This document shows positions 56,531 to 64,000 of a stretch of DNA of 64,000 nt, piece after piece. The notes under the pieces were generated by a model. It saw only the letters and a list, made by a program, of their open reading frames with translations, was not told where the DNA came from and searched no databases. Source of the stretch: Acinetobacter bereziniae LMG 1003 = CIP 70.12 (GTDB taxonomy: Bacteria > Pseudomonadota > Gammaproteobacteria > Pseudomonadales > Moraxellaceae); assembly GCF_000368925.1 (NCBI RefSeq), contig NZ_KB849756.1, positions 342,823-406,822 on the forward strand, written 5' to 3'. Positions within the stretch are counted from its first letter, which is position 1. Each line of letters starts with the position of its first letter. The position numbers and the translations under genes were made by a program.

Positions 56531-57559
56531 TCAAAAATAATCACCTGAAGAATGTGCATGTAAGAAAGCAGGGATTAATCCCGTTAATGCTGCCCGAATA
56601 TCTGCACGTTCATTAATGAGTTGATGCGATCCTTCTTCAAGAATTAATAAAGTTTGCAATCTGAATTGGCGACGTACGAAATCAATATTATATTTCCAAT
56701 CCACTGTTTGATCTTGAGCACCTTGTGCCAACCACACAGGTATACGACATTTTGGAAATTCTTCCATTTCCTGCATCCATTTCGACATTGCAAGAATCCA
56801 GTCCATTCCCATCATACGGGGTTGCAAAGGATCTTTTAGTCGTACAAATCTTAAAAACTCTGGATTATGATTATTGCGTTTAAAATGACGTGGAACTTCT
56901 CTTTTAATTCTACGAATAATACCCAAACCAATAGAATTGTGCCACCATGCGGTTTTAGCTGGTCTCACCAAAGGTGATAAGAGTAAAACACGATCAACAA
57001 TTGGATTTTCTCTTTTTTGTGCATATTCAAGTAAATGATGCATCCAAATTGCACCACCTGTACTCTGTCCTACCCCCAACCAAGGTTTAGGAAGATGCTG
57101 TGAGTTTTTAACATATTGGTAAACAGCATGCAGCACTTGTTGATAGTGGTCAAAATTTTTAATATTTGCTGGAGAGCCATTACTTAAACCATGTCCTGGC
57201 AAATCATAAGTAATAACACTAAAGCCTTGTTCAAGGATTTCTTTAACAATCGGTTGATAGATACCACTATGCTCTAAATAACCATGTAATAAACAGACTG
57301 TTCCTTTTACTTTTTCAATTTTAGGCTTAAATACCTGAACATGCAGTTTAAACAACGGCATGTCAATAAAGCCTTGCCATTGAACACAATCTAATTGATC
57401 AAAACCATAAAGTCGTTGATAAGCCTTTATTTCTTGGTTTGGCACATAGGTACGATTTAAATTTAAAGCTTCTAATAGTTGTGGTGTGGTATCACGACTT
57501 GGTACTGGCAAATCAAGTTGTTTTAAAATTGTAGGATTTAAAAATGGGATATCCGCCAT
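56531..57559 (-). CDS. Alpha/beta hydrolase (lysophospholipase-like)
   Basis: A 342-residue serine hydrolase. LLHGYLEHSGIYQPI is the oxyanion region, TYDLPGHGLSNG follows, and the nucleophile elbow is VGQSTGGAIWMHHL (Ser in GxSxG). Acid and His lie in AQDQTVDWKYN and EEGSHQLINE. The pattern matches monoglyceride lipase/lysophospholipase L2-type enzymes, although the substrate is not known. Its ATG overlaps the stop of the YdcF-like gene by one base (TAATG), so the pair is translationally coupled. It is the last gene of the phosphatase-murB operon; no strong terminator was seen. Confidence 0.85.
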   Translation of the reverse strand: MADIPFLNPTILKQLDLPVPSRDTTPQLLEALNLNRTYVPNQEIKAYQRLYGFDQLDCVQWQGFIDMPLFKLHVQVFKPKIEKVKGTVCLLHGYLEHSGIYQPIVKEILEQGFSVITYDLPGHGLSNGSPANIKNFDHYQQVLHAVYQYVKNSQHLPKPWLGVGQSTGGAIWMHHLLEYAQKRENPIVDRVLLLSPLVRPAKTAWWHNSIGLGIIRRIKREVPRHFKRNNHNPEFLRFVRLKDPLQPRMMGMDWILAMSKWMQEMEEFPKCRIPVWLAQGAQDQTVDWKYNIDFVRRQFRLQTLLILEEGSHQLINERADIRAALTGLIPAFLHAHSSGDYF

Positions 57560-58707
57560 TAAGGCACCTCTCTACAGCCACTCGAACCAAACAACATATC
57601 TCGAATTGTTGCTAAAGTTTCATAGTTGGCTCTGCGGCTATGATCATAATTCTGTTTGCTTGGTTGCCATTCTGTAAGTTGAGTAGGCATTGGTGCGTCC
57701 ACTGGAATGGTTTCTATACCATTCAATGCAAATAAACGACGTGTTCTAGGCATGTGATAACGATCTGTAATCAACATGACTGTAGGTGCTCCACCTTTTT
57801 TTTGTAATAGTAATGAGCTAAAACGTGTATTTTCACAGGTATTCATACTGCGATTTTCCAATAATTTTGCCTGCACCCCACGTTCAGCCAACCACTTTTG
57901 CATATAAGGTGCTTCAACGCCACTCAACACAATAGGCAGTTTGATTTTTTTCTCTAGTTCAATAGTCGTTTCCAGTCTTAGTTTAGTGTAATCATTGACA
58001 ATAATATCTTTCTGATTTTTATCTAAAGTTAGACCACCACCCAAAACCACAATGGCATAAGGTTGACTGACTGGTTTTGGGAGTTCACTATTTTTATTGG
58101 GTAAGCTTTCTAAATCTTGTTGTACTTGTGAACTTGATAATTCAACGGCAGAAGCTGAGGGATTTTCATATAAAGCCTTATCATCAACCTTATATTTTTT
58201 TAAGAAAGTTAAATATTCATCCATCAGCGCTTTGTTGTCTTCACTATTTAAATCTAATAAGTTTTTAACCACATCATTAGGCTGGTCTTCTACAGCATCA
58301 GAAGCTGCATGTTCAGACACTAAAGGAATCACTGGTTTGATTTGCTCTTCATCATCTTCTTTTTGTTCTTTGGCAATTTTTTCCTGTAAAGCTCGATAAC
58401 GCAATTGAAGAGCAAGCAAATCCTTAGCATCGTTGTTCTTTAACAGTTCTTCCATCAACTTTAGATAAGCTTGACGAGCAATCCACAAATCCGAACCTGG
58501 TTCTAAGTTTTCTGTTTCAGATAATGCCGCATTTTGTTGGCTTTTTGCGGCAACCTGATTGACTTCAACAGGCACAAATGTATTGAGAATCCTCACCATA
58601 AGGTTCGAATAAAATGGCGTATACCAAAATACAATCAGACAGCCAAAAAGTACAAATAGTATTGCAACCATCCGTAAAAATCTGACCATCCAATGTTGTT
58701 TAACCAT
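57559..58707 (-). CDS. YdcF/ElyC/SanA-like DUF218 membrane protein
   Basis: A 382-residue protein with an N-terminal membrane helix (ILFVLFGCLIVFWYTPFY), a long low-complexity acidic/Gln-rich middle (residues ~50-215) and a C-terminal DUF218 domain: YAIVVLGGGLTLDKN, YTKLRLETTIEL, IVLSGVEAPYMQKWL, NTCENTRFSSLLL and LITDRYHMPRTRRLF. E. coli ElyC acts in envelope biogenesis and peptidoglycan synthesis. Neighbouring murB supports an envelope role. The ATG at 58707 is preferred to a TTG four codons upstream. The gap to murB is 14 bp. Confidence 0.85.
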   Translation of the reverse strand: MVKQHWMVRFLRMVAILFVLFGCLIVFWYTPFYSNLMVRILNTFVPVEVNQVAAKSQQNAALSETENLEPGSDLWIARQAYLKLMEELLKNNDAKDLLALQLRYRALQEKIAKEQKEDDEEQIKPVIPLVSEHAASDAVEDQPNDVVKNLLDLNSEDNKALMDEYLTFLKKYKVDDKALYENPSASAVELSSSQVQQDLESLPNKNSELPKPVSQPYAIVVLGGGLTLDKNQKDIIVNDYTKLRLETTIELEKKIKLPIVLSGVEAPYMQKWLAERGVQAKLLENRSMNTCENTRFSSLLLQKKGGAPTVMLITDRYHMPRTRRLFALNGIETIPVDAPMPTQLTEWQPSKQNYDHSRRANYETLATIRDMLFGSSGCREVP

Positions 58708-58721
58708 ATATAGACTCAATG

Positions 58722-59750
58722 TTAATGGTTCTGAATTAATCCCATTTCGTTAAAAAGTACAGGTTCTGGCTCTAACTGCACAGCAAACTGATCAAACACA
58801 TCCCGCTGAACAGCTCGATAAGCCGCTTGAACATCTGACAATGTTGCATCCGCATAATTCACCAGAACTAAAGCTTGTTTATGGAACATGCCGACTTGAT
58901 TAAGTTGCTTACCTTTCCATCCTGATTGGTCAATCAGCCAACCAGCTGCAATTTTAACGCGATCCTCTGTTTGAGGATAATGTGGAATATTAGGGAATTT
59001 TGCAATTAATTGTGAAAATACATCTCGCCCAATAATCGGATTTTTAAAGAAACTTCCGACATTTGGATATTCCTTAGGATCAGGAAGTTTACTTTGTCGA
59101 ATTTGGATGACTTGTTTTTGCAAATTCTCCGCACTCAAGTCATCTGCCATTGCTGCTTTTAAATCACCATAGTTGATTTTTAAATCAGCCTGTTTCAGTA
59201 ATCTAAAAATCACATGAGTAATAACATAACGATTTGGATCATCTTTAAAAATACTGTGACGATAAGAAAATTGACAATCCTGAGCACAGATGGAATGCAT
59301 TTGCTCTAATTCACGATCATATACTTCCACAGATTCAATAAACTCACCTGCTTCAACGCCATAAGCCCCTATATTTTGTACAGGAGAAGCACCTACCAAA
59401 CCAGGAATCAATGCAAGGTTTTGTAAACCATAAAGATGCTGTGAAGTCGTCCACAATACAAAGTCATGCCAGACTTGCCCTGCACCCACCTTTATTGTTT
59501 TACTCCGTTCATCTTCACCGATAAACTCTATCCCCTGTATATCGATCGCAACAACCAGGGCATGAATATGCTCAGGAAGAATCATATTGCTTCCACCTGA
59601 AAGAACCAGCACATTTAAATTATTTTGTTTGGAAAATTGCAGTGCGCTTTGAAGGTCAGCAACAGATTGTACTTTGACAAAATGTGATGCAACTGAGTCT
59701 AAACGGAGTGTATTAAATGGTTTAAGTTGAACCTGAGATTCAATATTCAT
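58722..59750 (-). CDS. murB: UDP-N-acetylenolpyruvoylglucosamine reductase
   Basis: A 342-residue FAD enzyme that reduces UDP-GlcNAc-enolpyruvate to UDP-MurNAc in peptidoglycan synthesis. FAD-binding blocks are VLVLSGGSNMILPE and PGLVGASPVQNIGAYGVE; the catalytic region is SYRHSIFKDD and YPNVGSFFKNPII, with the essential Ser in GSFFKNP. Length and C-terminal EPEPVLFNEMG match type I MurB. It is 30 bp downstream of the phosphatase gene. Confidence 0.95.
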   Translation of the reverse strand: MNIESQVQLKPFNTLRLDSVASHFVKVQSVADLQSALQFSKQNNLNVLVLSGGSNMILPEHIHALVVAIDIQGIEFIGEDERSKTIKVGAGQVWHDFVLWTTSQHLYGLQNLALIPGLVGASPVQNIGAYGVEAGEFIESVEVYDRELEQMHSICAQDCQFSYRHSIFKDDPNRYVITHVIFRLLKQADLKINYGDLKAAMADDLSAENLQKQVIQIRQSKLPDPKEYPNVGSFFKNPIIGRDVFSQLIAKFPNIPHYPQTEDRVKIAAGWLIDQSGWKGKQLNQVGMFHKQALVLVNYADATLSDVQAAYRAVQRDVFDQFAVQLEPEPVLFNEMGLIQNH

Positions 59751-59780
59751 AACTTAAATTTCATTCCTAATGTATATCAA

Positions 59781-60293
59781 TTACTTATATTGAAACTGTT
59801 GCTGAAAAACTTGCACCCACGCTAAACTACTTGACTCACATTGATCAAGAACACGCTCAAATCCATCTGCTTCACCATAATAAGGGTCAGGAATGGCTTG
59901 CTTCGGAAAATCAGCATCATGTTCACTCATCAGCGCAACTTGCGCTTTAACAGACTGTACACCAAATTGTTGAATCGCTTGTTGAAGTAAAGATTTGATA
60001 TTCGCTAAATTTTCATGATCCATTGCAAGAATTAAATCAAAATCCAAGAAGTCTTGTATTTTTAACTGTCTAGCACGCAAATCTGAAAGATCATAGCCTC
60101 TTTTTATTGCATGTTTTTGACTGCGGTGATCAGGTGATTTATTCGGATGATAATTACTCGTTCCAGCTGAATCCACAATCACGTTCAATTGCTGTTCATT
60201 ACAATAATGTCGCAAGACGACTTCTGCTGTAGGTGAACGACAGATATTTCCTAAGCACACACATAAAACCTTGTATGGCATTTTGGATAACAT
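59781..60293 (-). CDS. Low-molecular-weight protein-tyrosine phosphatase
   Basis: A 170-residue phosphatase. The P-loop CLGNICRSP near residue 13 (C-x5-R-S) and the general acid Asp in AIPDPYYGEADGFERVLD are diagnostic. In bacteria these often dephosphorylate tyrosine kinases for capsule or cell-wall synthesis, though no Wzc-type kinase gene is nearby. GAGG lies before the ATG at 60293; an ATG at 60281 would also give a family-like N-terminus. It heads the murB operon. Confidence 0.92.
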   Translation of the reverse strand: MLSKMPYKVLCVCLGNICRSPTAEVVLRHYCNEQQLNVIVDSAGTSNYHPNKSPDHRSQKHAIKRGYDLSDLRARQLKIQDFLDFDLILAMDHENLANIKSLLQQAIQQFGVQSVKAQVALMSEHDADFPKQAIPDPYYGEADGFERVLDQCESSSLAWVQVFQQQFQYK

Positions 60294-60415
60294 AAACCGC
60301 CTCAAATGATCATTTCTTTTATAAGCGCTTATGTTAAGTTATTTAGCAAGTGAATCCTATAGAACCTTAAAACAATAATGTTAATTTTGTGATGACAGAT
60401 TAAGGATAGTACACA

Positions 60416-61570
60416 ATGCAGCATTTCCAATTTCAAACTGTAGCCAATATTATTTCTGGGCTAGGATCAGTCCAAGAATTAAAGACAATTTTAGCTAACA
60501 AATATAAAAAAGCCTTGCTTGTAACAGATGCAGGGATGATTCAACATGCACTGCATTTACCTGTACTGAAAATTTTAGAAGATGCTCATTTGGCTTATGA
60601 AATTTACGCTGACGTTCAGGCTGATCCTGCAGAACATATTGTTCTATCCGCAGTGGAGTTTGCCAAAAAAAATCAAGTCGATGTTGTGATTGGTTTTGGT
60701 GGAGGCAGCTCAATGGATGTTGCCAAACTTATTGCAGTACTGGCTCATGCTCAACAAACCCAAAGTATTCAAGAGATCTACGGTATCAATAATGTTCATG
60801 GACCAAGACTTCCGTTAATTCTGATTCCAACCACTGCCGGTACTGGTTCTGAAGTTACGCCGATCTCCATTGTTACGACAGGTGAAACGACAAAAACAGG
60901 AATTGTCTCACCGATCTTATATGCGGATATCGCAATCCTTGATGCCACATTTACCACTGGTCTGCCACCACATATCACAGCCGCAACTGGCATTGATGCA
61001 ATGGTGCACGCCATCGAAGCCTATACTTCAAAAATAAAGAAAAACTTTTATGCTGACATGTTGGCAAAACAAGCGCTGAAACTTCTCAATAAAAACTTGA
61101 AACTTGTCTTGGCGGATGGGATGAATGTGCAAGCACGTCAAAATATGCTTCTAGGGTCAATGCTTGCAGGACAAGCATTCGCCAACGCGCCTGTTGGCGC
61201 TGTTCATGCCCTTGCCTATCCATTAGGTGGACATTTCCACTTATCTCATGGACACACCAATGCTTTGGTTCTATTAGAGGTTTTAAAATTTAATGCCTCT
61301 GAAGCCAAAGCTCACTACGCTGAACTGATGCAATGGTTAGATCCATATAGTAAAGGCAGTGTTGAAGGTCTCTGTGATTTATTTATCGACCATATGCAAA
61401 ACCATCTCAACAATAGTGGCTTAACCCTAAAACTGAGAGAGTTAAATGTACAATCTCAACAACTTGAAGTCCTTGCAGAAGATGCAATGCTTCAAACACG
61501 CTTATTACAAAACAATCCTAAGGTTTTAAACTACACCGATACACTCAACATTTATCAGGCAATTTATTAG
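60416..61570 (+). CDS. Iron-containing (type III) alcohol dehydrogenase
   Basis: A 384-residue NAD(P)-dependent alcohol dehydrogenase. The dinucleotide motif is GFGGGSSMDVAK near residue 98, TTAGTGSEVTP follows, and the metal-binding histidines sit in DAMVHAIEAYTS and GAVHALAYPLGGHFHLSHG. AAGGAT lies ahead of the ATG at 60416. It is divergent from the phosphatase operon. Substrate (short-chain alcohol, lactaldehyde or hydroxybutyrate) cannot be set. It is followed directly by a gene-free stretch. Confidence 0.9.
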   Translation: MQHFQFQTVANIISGLGSVQELKTILANKYKKALLVTDAGMIQHALHLPVLKILEDAHLAYEIYADVQADPAEHIVLSAVEFAKKNQVDVVIGFGGGSSMDVAKLIAVLAHAQQTQSIQEIYGINNVHGPRLPLILIPTTAGTGSEVTPISIVTTGETTKTGIVSPILYADIAILDATFTTGLPPHITAATGIDAMVHAIEAYTSKIKKNFYADMLAKQALKLLNKNLKLVLADGMNVQARQNMLLGSMLAGQAFANAPVGAVHALAYPLGGHFHLSHGHTNALVLLEVLKFNASEAKAHYAELMQWLDPYSKGSVEGLCDLFIDHMQNHLNNSGLTLKLRELNVQSQQLEVLAEDAMLQTRLLQNNPKVLNYTDTLNIYQAIY

Positions 61571-62235
61571 GGTCTATTGAGATTTCAACAGCACATTGCG
61601 TTATCGATTAATACGACATAAACAAGAAGTGAAATACCAACAATCGCCATACTATTGTCGAGTTTCGAAATGCAGTTGAGGAAGACTTTAATCACAACCA
61701 GCTGAATAGAGATATTTTACGAGGTCTACCTTAGGTTTTGCTGACTTAGCATCACTGAGTTTCACAAAACCTGCCAAGTGATATCTAAAAAAATCTTTAT
61801 TACAAGCATCTGTAAAGTATCAACCAACTTAAAACACATCATCAGAATGCTTGCGATTGATGTTGTAAAATCATCTTTAAATACAGTTAAGCTATAAAGC
61901 GATTTACTTAGGTAATGCACTACATTTCAAACAAAAAGTAAAAACTGTCTTTTGATCATGAAAGACTAGCCTGATTCCTCTAGCATAAGAAATTGCTAAA
62001 ATCCGCGAACAAATCTTCACAAGAAAAACCTTAAATTATCAACATGTGCAAAAAACAGTCAATAAAATTCTATTTTTTAATCAAATAGATTATTGCGTAT
62101 TTTAGAAAATATCTATTTATAACTTTAATTATCATAATATTATTTTAATTACTTATTATTTGTATGACTGACTGGTTGATAATTTACCGTGTTTTCCGTT
62201 TAACTTCTAAAATAATTACTCTAAAATCGCCGACG
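61571..62235. other. Gene-free region with repeat remnants upstream of ompW
   Basis: About 660 bp. It begins GGGTCTATTGAGA just past the dehydrogenase stop (61570), then has a hairpin-like block GAAATACCAACAAT...CTATTGTCGAGTTTC (61635-61675) akin to the palindrome upstream of trpB. An inverted repeat AGGTTTTG/CAAAACCT lies at 61733-61772. No reading frame is credible. Confidence 0.55.
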
Positions 62236-62257
62236 ATCTTAATCGGGAAATTAAGAT
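62236..62257 (+). promoter_or_regulatory. Inverted repeat in the ompW 5' leader
   Basis: ATCTTAAT-CGGGAA-ATTAAGAT, a perfect 8-bp stem ending 25 bp before the ATG. It could be an operator or an mRNA leader hairpin affecting stability. Confidence 0.5.
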
Positions 62258-62282
62258 AACAGACAGTATTGGAAATGATTCT

Positions 62283-63089
62283 ATGAAAAAACTTACATTG
62301 GCGATTTTACCATTAGCAGCGTTTGGCTTAAACACTGTTACTCATGCAGCGACTTCAGACGGTAAAACTTTTGCTGTTTCTACAGGTTGGTTGCATGTAA
62401 TGCCACAAAGTAAGGGACAAGGTGTCAATGGGAAAACAGGTAATTCACCTTACTTAGGTCCCTTGGCTAATTTACAAGCAGCTAATCCTGATGCTGGTTT
62501 TGAAGTACAAAATGCTGATACTGCAGGTTTGATGCTTGATTATTTCGTCAATGATAACGTTTCATTAGAATTAACTTTGGGCGCACCTCCTGAAATGGAA
62601 CTTGCAGGCAAAGGCAGCATTAAAGTTCATGGGATCAATGTCATTGACCTCAGCAAATATGACAAAGCTGCAACTACAGATGCCTATACACCAACCATTT
62701 CTGGTCGTTATCACTTTGGCTCGATCAACAATAAAATCCGCCCTTATGTTGGTGCTGGATTGATGTATGCTCACTTCTCAAATGTTGAAACTGACCGCGC
62801 GATTAATCAGGCACTGAAGGCAAATCCTTATCTTGCTCCGTTCAATCCAGAATTGGGTAAAGTAAAAGTTGATGATGCTTTTGCACCAGTGGCTATTCTT
62901 GGTGCTGATTTCAACATCAACAAAAACTGGTATGCAACAGCTTCTGTGTCTTATGCGCACCTTACAACTAAAGCTAAATTAAATGTAAATGGTACTACAC
63001 CAGCTGGTACTACAACATTGATCTCAGGTCAAAGCAGTATCGAAATTAAACCAATTGTGACTTATTTAGGTCTAGGCTACCGTTTCTAA
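62283..63089 (+). CDS. ompW: OmpW/AlkL-family outer-membrane protein
   Basis: A 268-residue eight-stranded outer-membrane barrel. The signal peptide KKLTLAILPLAAFGLNTVTHA is cut at about residue 23. The OmpW pattern is seen in NADTAGLMLDYFVNDNVSLELTLGAPP, TISGRYHFGSINNKIRPYVGAGL and the C-terminal GLGYRF with terminal Phe. The family forms a narrow channel for small hydrophobic molecules such as alkanes or colicin S4. It has two hairpins downstream that may terminate it. Confidence 0.92.
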   Translation: MKKLTLAILPLAAFGLNTVTHAATSDGKTFAVSTGWLHVMPQSKGQGVNGKTGNSPYLGPLANLQAANPDAGFEVQNADTAGLMLDYFVNDNVSLELTLGAPPEMELAGKGSIKVHGINVIDLSKYDKAATTDAYTPTISGRYHFGSINNKIRPYVGAGLMYAHFSNVETDRAINQALKANPYLAPFNPELGKVKVDDAFAPVAILGADFNINKNWYATASVSYAHLTTKAKLNVNGTTPAGTTTLISGQSSIEIKPIVTYLGLGYRF

Positions 63090-63096
63090 TTAATGA

Positions 63097-63126
63097 AGTC
63101 TGATTGAGATCAGTCTTCATTTTCTA
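63097..63126 (+). terminator. First hairpin after ompW
   Basis: Stem GAAGTCTGAT/ATCAGTCTTC (one mismatch) with tetraloop TGAG, followed by ATTTTCT. Confidence 0.75.
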
Positions 63127-63127
63127 T

Positions 63128-63162
63128 AGCTCATTGAGTCATACTTAATGAGCTTTTTATTT
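63128..63162 (+). terminator. Second terminator after ompW
   Basis: Stem AGCTCATT/AATGAGCT with an 11-nt loop, followed by TTTTATTTTTT. Confidence 0.8.
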
Positions 63163-63571
63163 TTTAAATCATCCTTAATACATATCATCCTGCGATGTAT
63201 CCAACAAAATAGAATCGCTTTAAAACCATCATCATTTTGAATAAAAACAAACAACGCTCTCATCCCATAAAAGATCTTTGTCATCTCTGGAAAGTAAGAC
63301 ATCACTGAAGTAAATCAATTAAAATTTTTGTTAAAATATAAGGCTGTGAAAATGTCTGATCTCTATTATCCAAGTTTTCTTAGATGGTATCAGTAAGATA
63401 AATAAATCTAAAATTGTATAAAAGATACGCTTTATACGAAAAACATCGTCATATCTATTCAGTCTTGTAGAATGATATGATGAGAAATTGATTAAATTTG
63501 ATGTACATCGCTTCTTATTCACACTGTCATCGTTTTAATGTAAATGTCCGTTTAGCGCAGAGTAAAGTAAA
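63163..63571. other. Intergenic region between ompW and the thioesterase
   Basis: About 400 bp with no supported gene on either strand; short minus-strand frames lack Shine-Dalgarno and recognisable content. The thioesterase promoter should lie near its right end. Confidence 0.45.
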
Positions 63572-64000
63572 ATGAAACCACAAATAAAATTACGTGATCA
63601 ATATGCCTTTATTTTCCCAATTCAAACACGTTGGGCTGACAATGATATTTATGGTCATGTGAATAATGTAACCTACTATAGTTATTTCGATACCGCAGCC
63701 AATGCATTATTAATTCAAAAAGCGGACTTTGATATCCATCAATCGCCGATCATTGGCCTAGTTGTAAATTCTTCTTGTGATTTTTTTCAAGAACTCACTT
63801 ATCCCGAAATTATTGAAGTAGGCGTTGCCATTTCAAAAATAGGAAACGCTTCACTGACTTATGATTTAGCAATTTTTAAACAAGGACAAAGCCAAGCTTC
63901 AGCTCAGGGGCAATTTGTTCATGTATTTGTCTCTCGTGAGACAAAAAAAAGCACCCCAATCCCTCAAGATATGCGAGATGCTTTGCAGATTTATCTTAGT
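63572..64000 (+). CDS. Hotdog-fold acyl-CoA thioesterase (partial, 3' end beyond window)
   Basis: 143 codons are visible from the ATG at 63572 and the frame is open at the window edge; the family is usually ~140-150 residues, so little is missing. The 4-hydroxybenzoyl-CoA thioesterase signature is TRWADNDIYGHVNNVTYYSYFD, with the catalytic Asp in DNDIYGH, followed by the strand IGLVVNSSCDFF. Such enzymes hydrolyse acyl-CoA thioesters in the cytosol. Substrate is not inferable. No strong Shine-Dalgarno is visible (AGTAAAGTAAA precedes). Confidence 0.88.
   Translation, partial: MKPQIKLRDQYAFIFPIQTRWADNDIYGHVNNVTYYSYFDTAANALLIQKADFDIHQSPIIGLVVNSSCDFFQELTYPEIIEVGVAISKIGNASLTYDLAIFKQGQSQASAQGQFVHVFVSRETKKSTPIPQDMRDALQIYLS

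Noticed and set aside
63117..63522. Two minus-strand frames of ~62 residues between ompW and the thioesterase
   Set aside because: No Shine-Dalgarno, no recognisable content, and the first overlaps the ompW terminators.

Overview
The window is a piece of a Gram-negative gammaproteobacterial chromosome, most likely Acinetobacter. The DNA is AT-rich, and the gene set fits that genus: a PACE biocide exporter (AceI) divergent from its LysR regulator (AceR), a BenE benzoate transporter, malate synthase G, MetZ, an OmpW and a general porin, an rRNA operon of the 16S-Ile-Ala-23S-5S type, and IS5- and IS30-family insertion sequences. No prophage, plasmid backbone, integron or CRISPR array is visible. 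Species was not assigned.

Layout. 1-7.4 kb: a phosphoethanolamine-transferase-like membrane enzyme cut by the window edge; a GDT1/UPF0016 manganese exporter behind a clear yybP-ykoY riboswitch; a PIF1/RecD-type helicase; a large protein whose C-terminus resembles PcfJ domains; and aceI. 7.4-12 kb: aceR, transaldolase, a LeuE-type exporter, and benE, which is flanked by imperfect ~69-bp direct repeats. 12.17-13.02 kb: an intact IS5-family element with TA flanks. 13-27.5 kb: map, brnQ, small membrane proteins, a COG4757 hydrolase, a TerC-CBS-CorC protein, a gene-poor 950-bp gap, a MarR regulator, an HMCES/YedK protease, a 2OG-Fe(II) oxygenase, glcB, a nitroreductase and ftsY. 27.6-34.7 kb: an M16 peptidase pair (one catalytic, one inactive), small hypothetical genes, a CBS protein, and a full-length but motif-eroded MoeA homologue behind a palindrome. 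34.9-42 kb: a stand-alone trpB, the ycgL-membrane protein-moxR-vwa cluster, and rnd with an IS30-family element directly upstream. 42-48.6 kb: recR-ybaB, metZ, a PhaC-like hydrolase with a beta-hydroxyacid dehydrogenase, a YARHG protein, a HIT protein and a porin. 48.7-50.5 kb: an LRR-like protein and a DUF2004 protein. 50.7-56.4 kb: a complete rRNA operon on the minus strand with promoter, processing stems and terminator. 56.5-64 kb: an operon of LMW phosphatase, murB, YdcF/ElyC and a lysophospholipase-like hydrolase; an iron-dependent alcohol dehydrogenase; ompW; and a hotdog thioesterase cut by the window end.

Most of the window is core metabolism and envelope biology. The parts that do not reduce to textbook genes are the degenerate MoeA paralogue with its candidate operator, the PcfJ-like protein beside a PIF1-type helicase, the LRR/DUF2004 pair, and several families of short repeats and palindromes. 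Several starts were moved inward from the longest open frame because a Shine-Dalgarno sequence or a catalytic N-terminus decides them.
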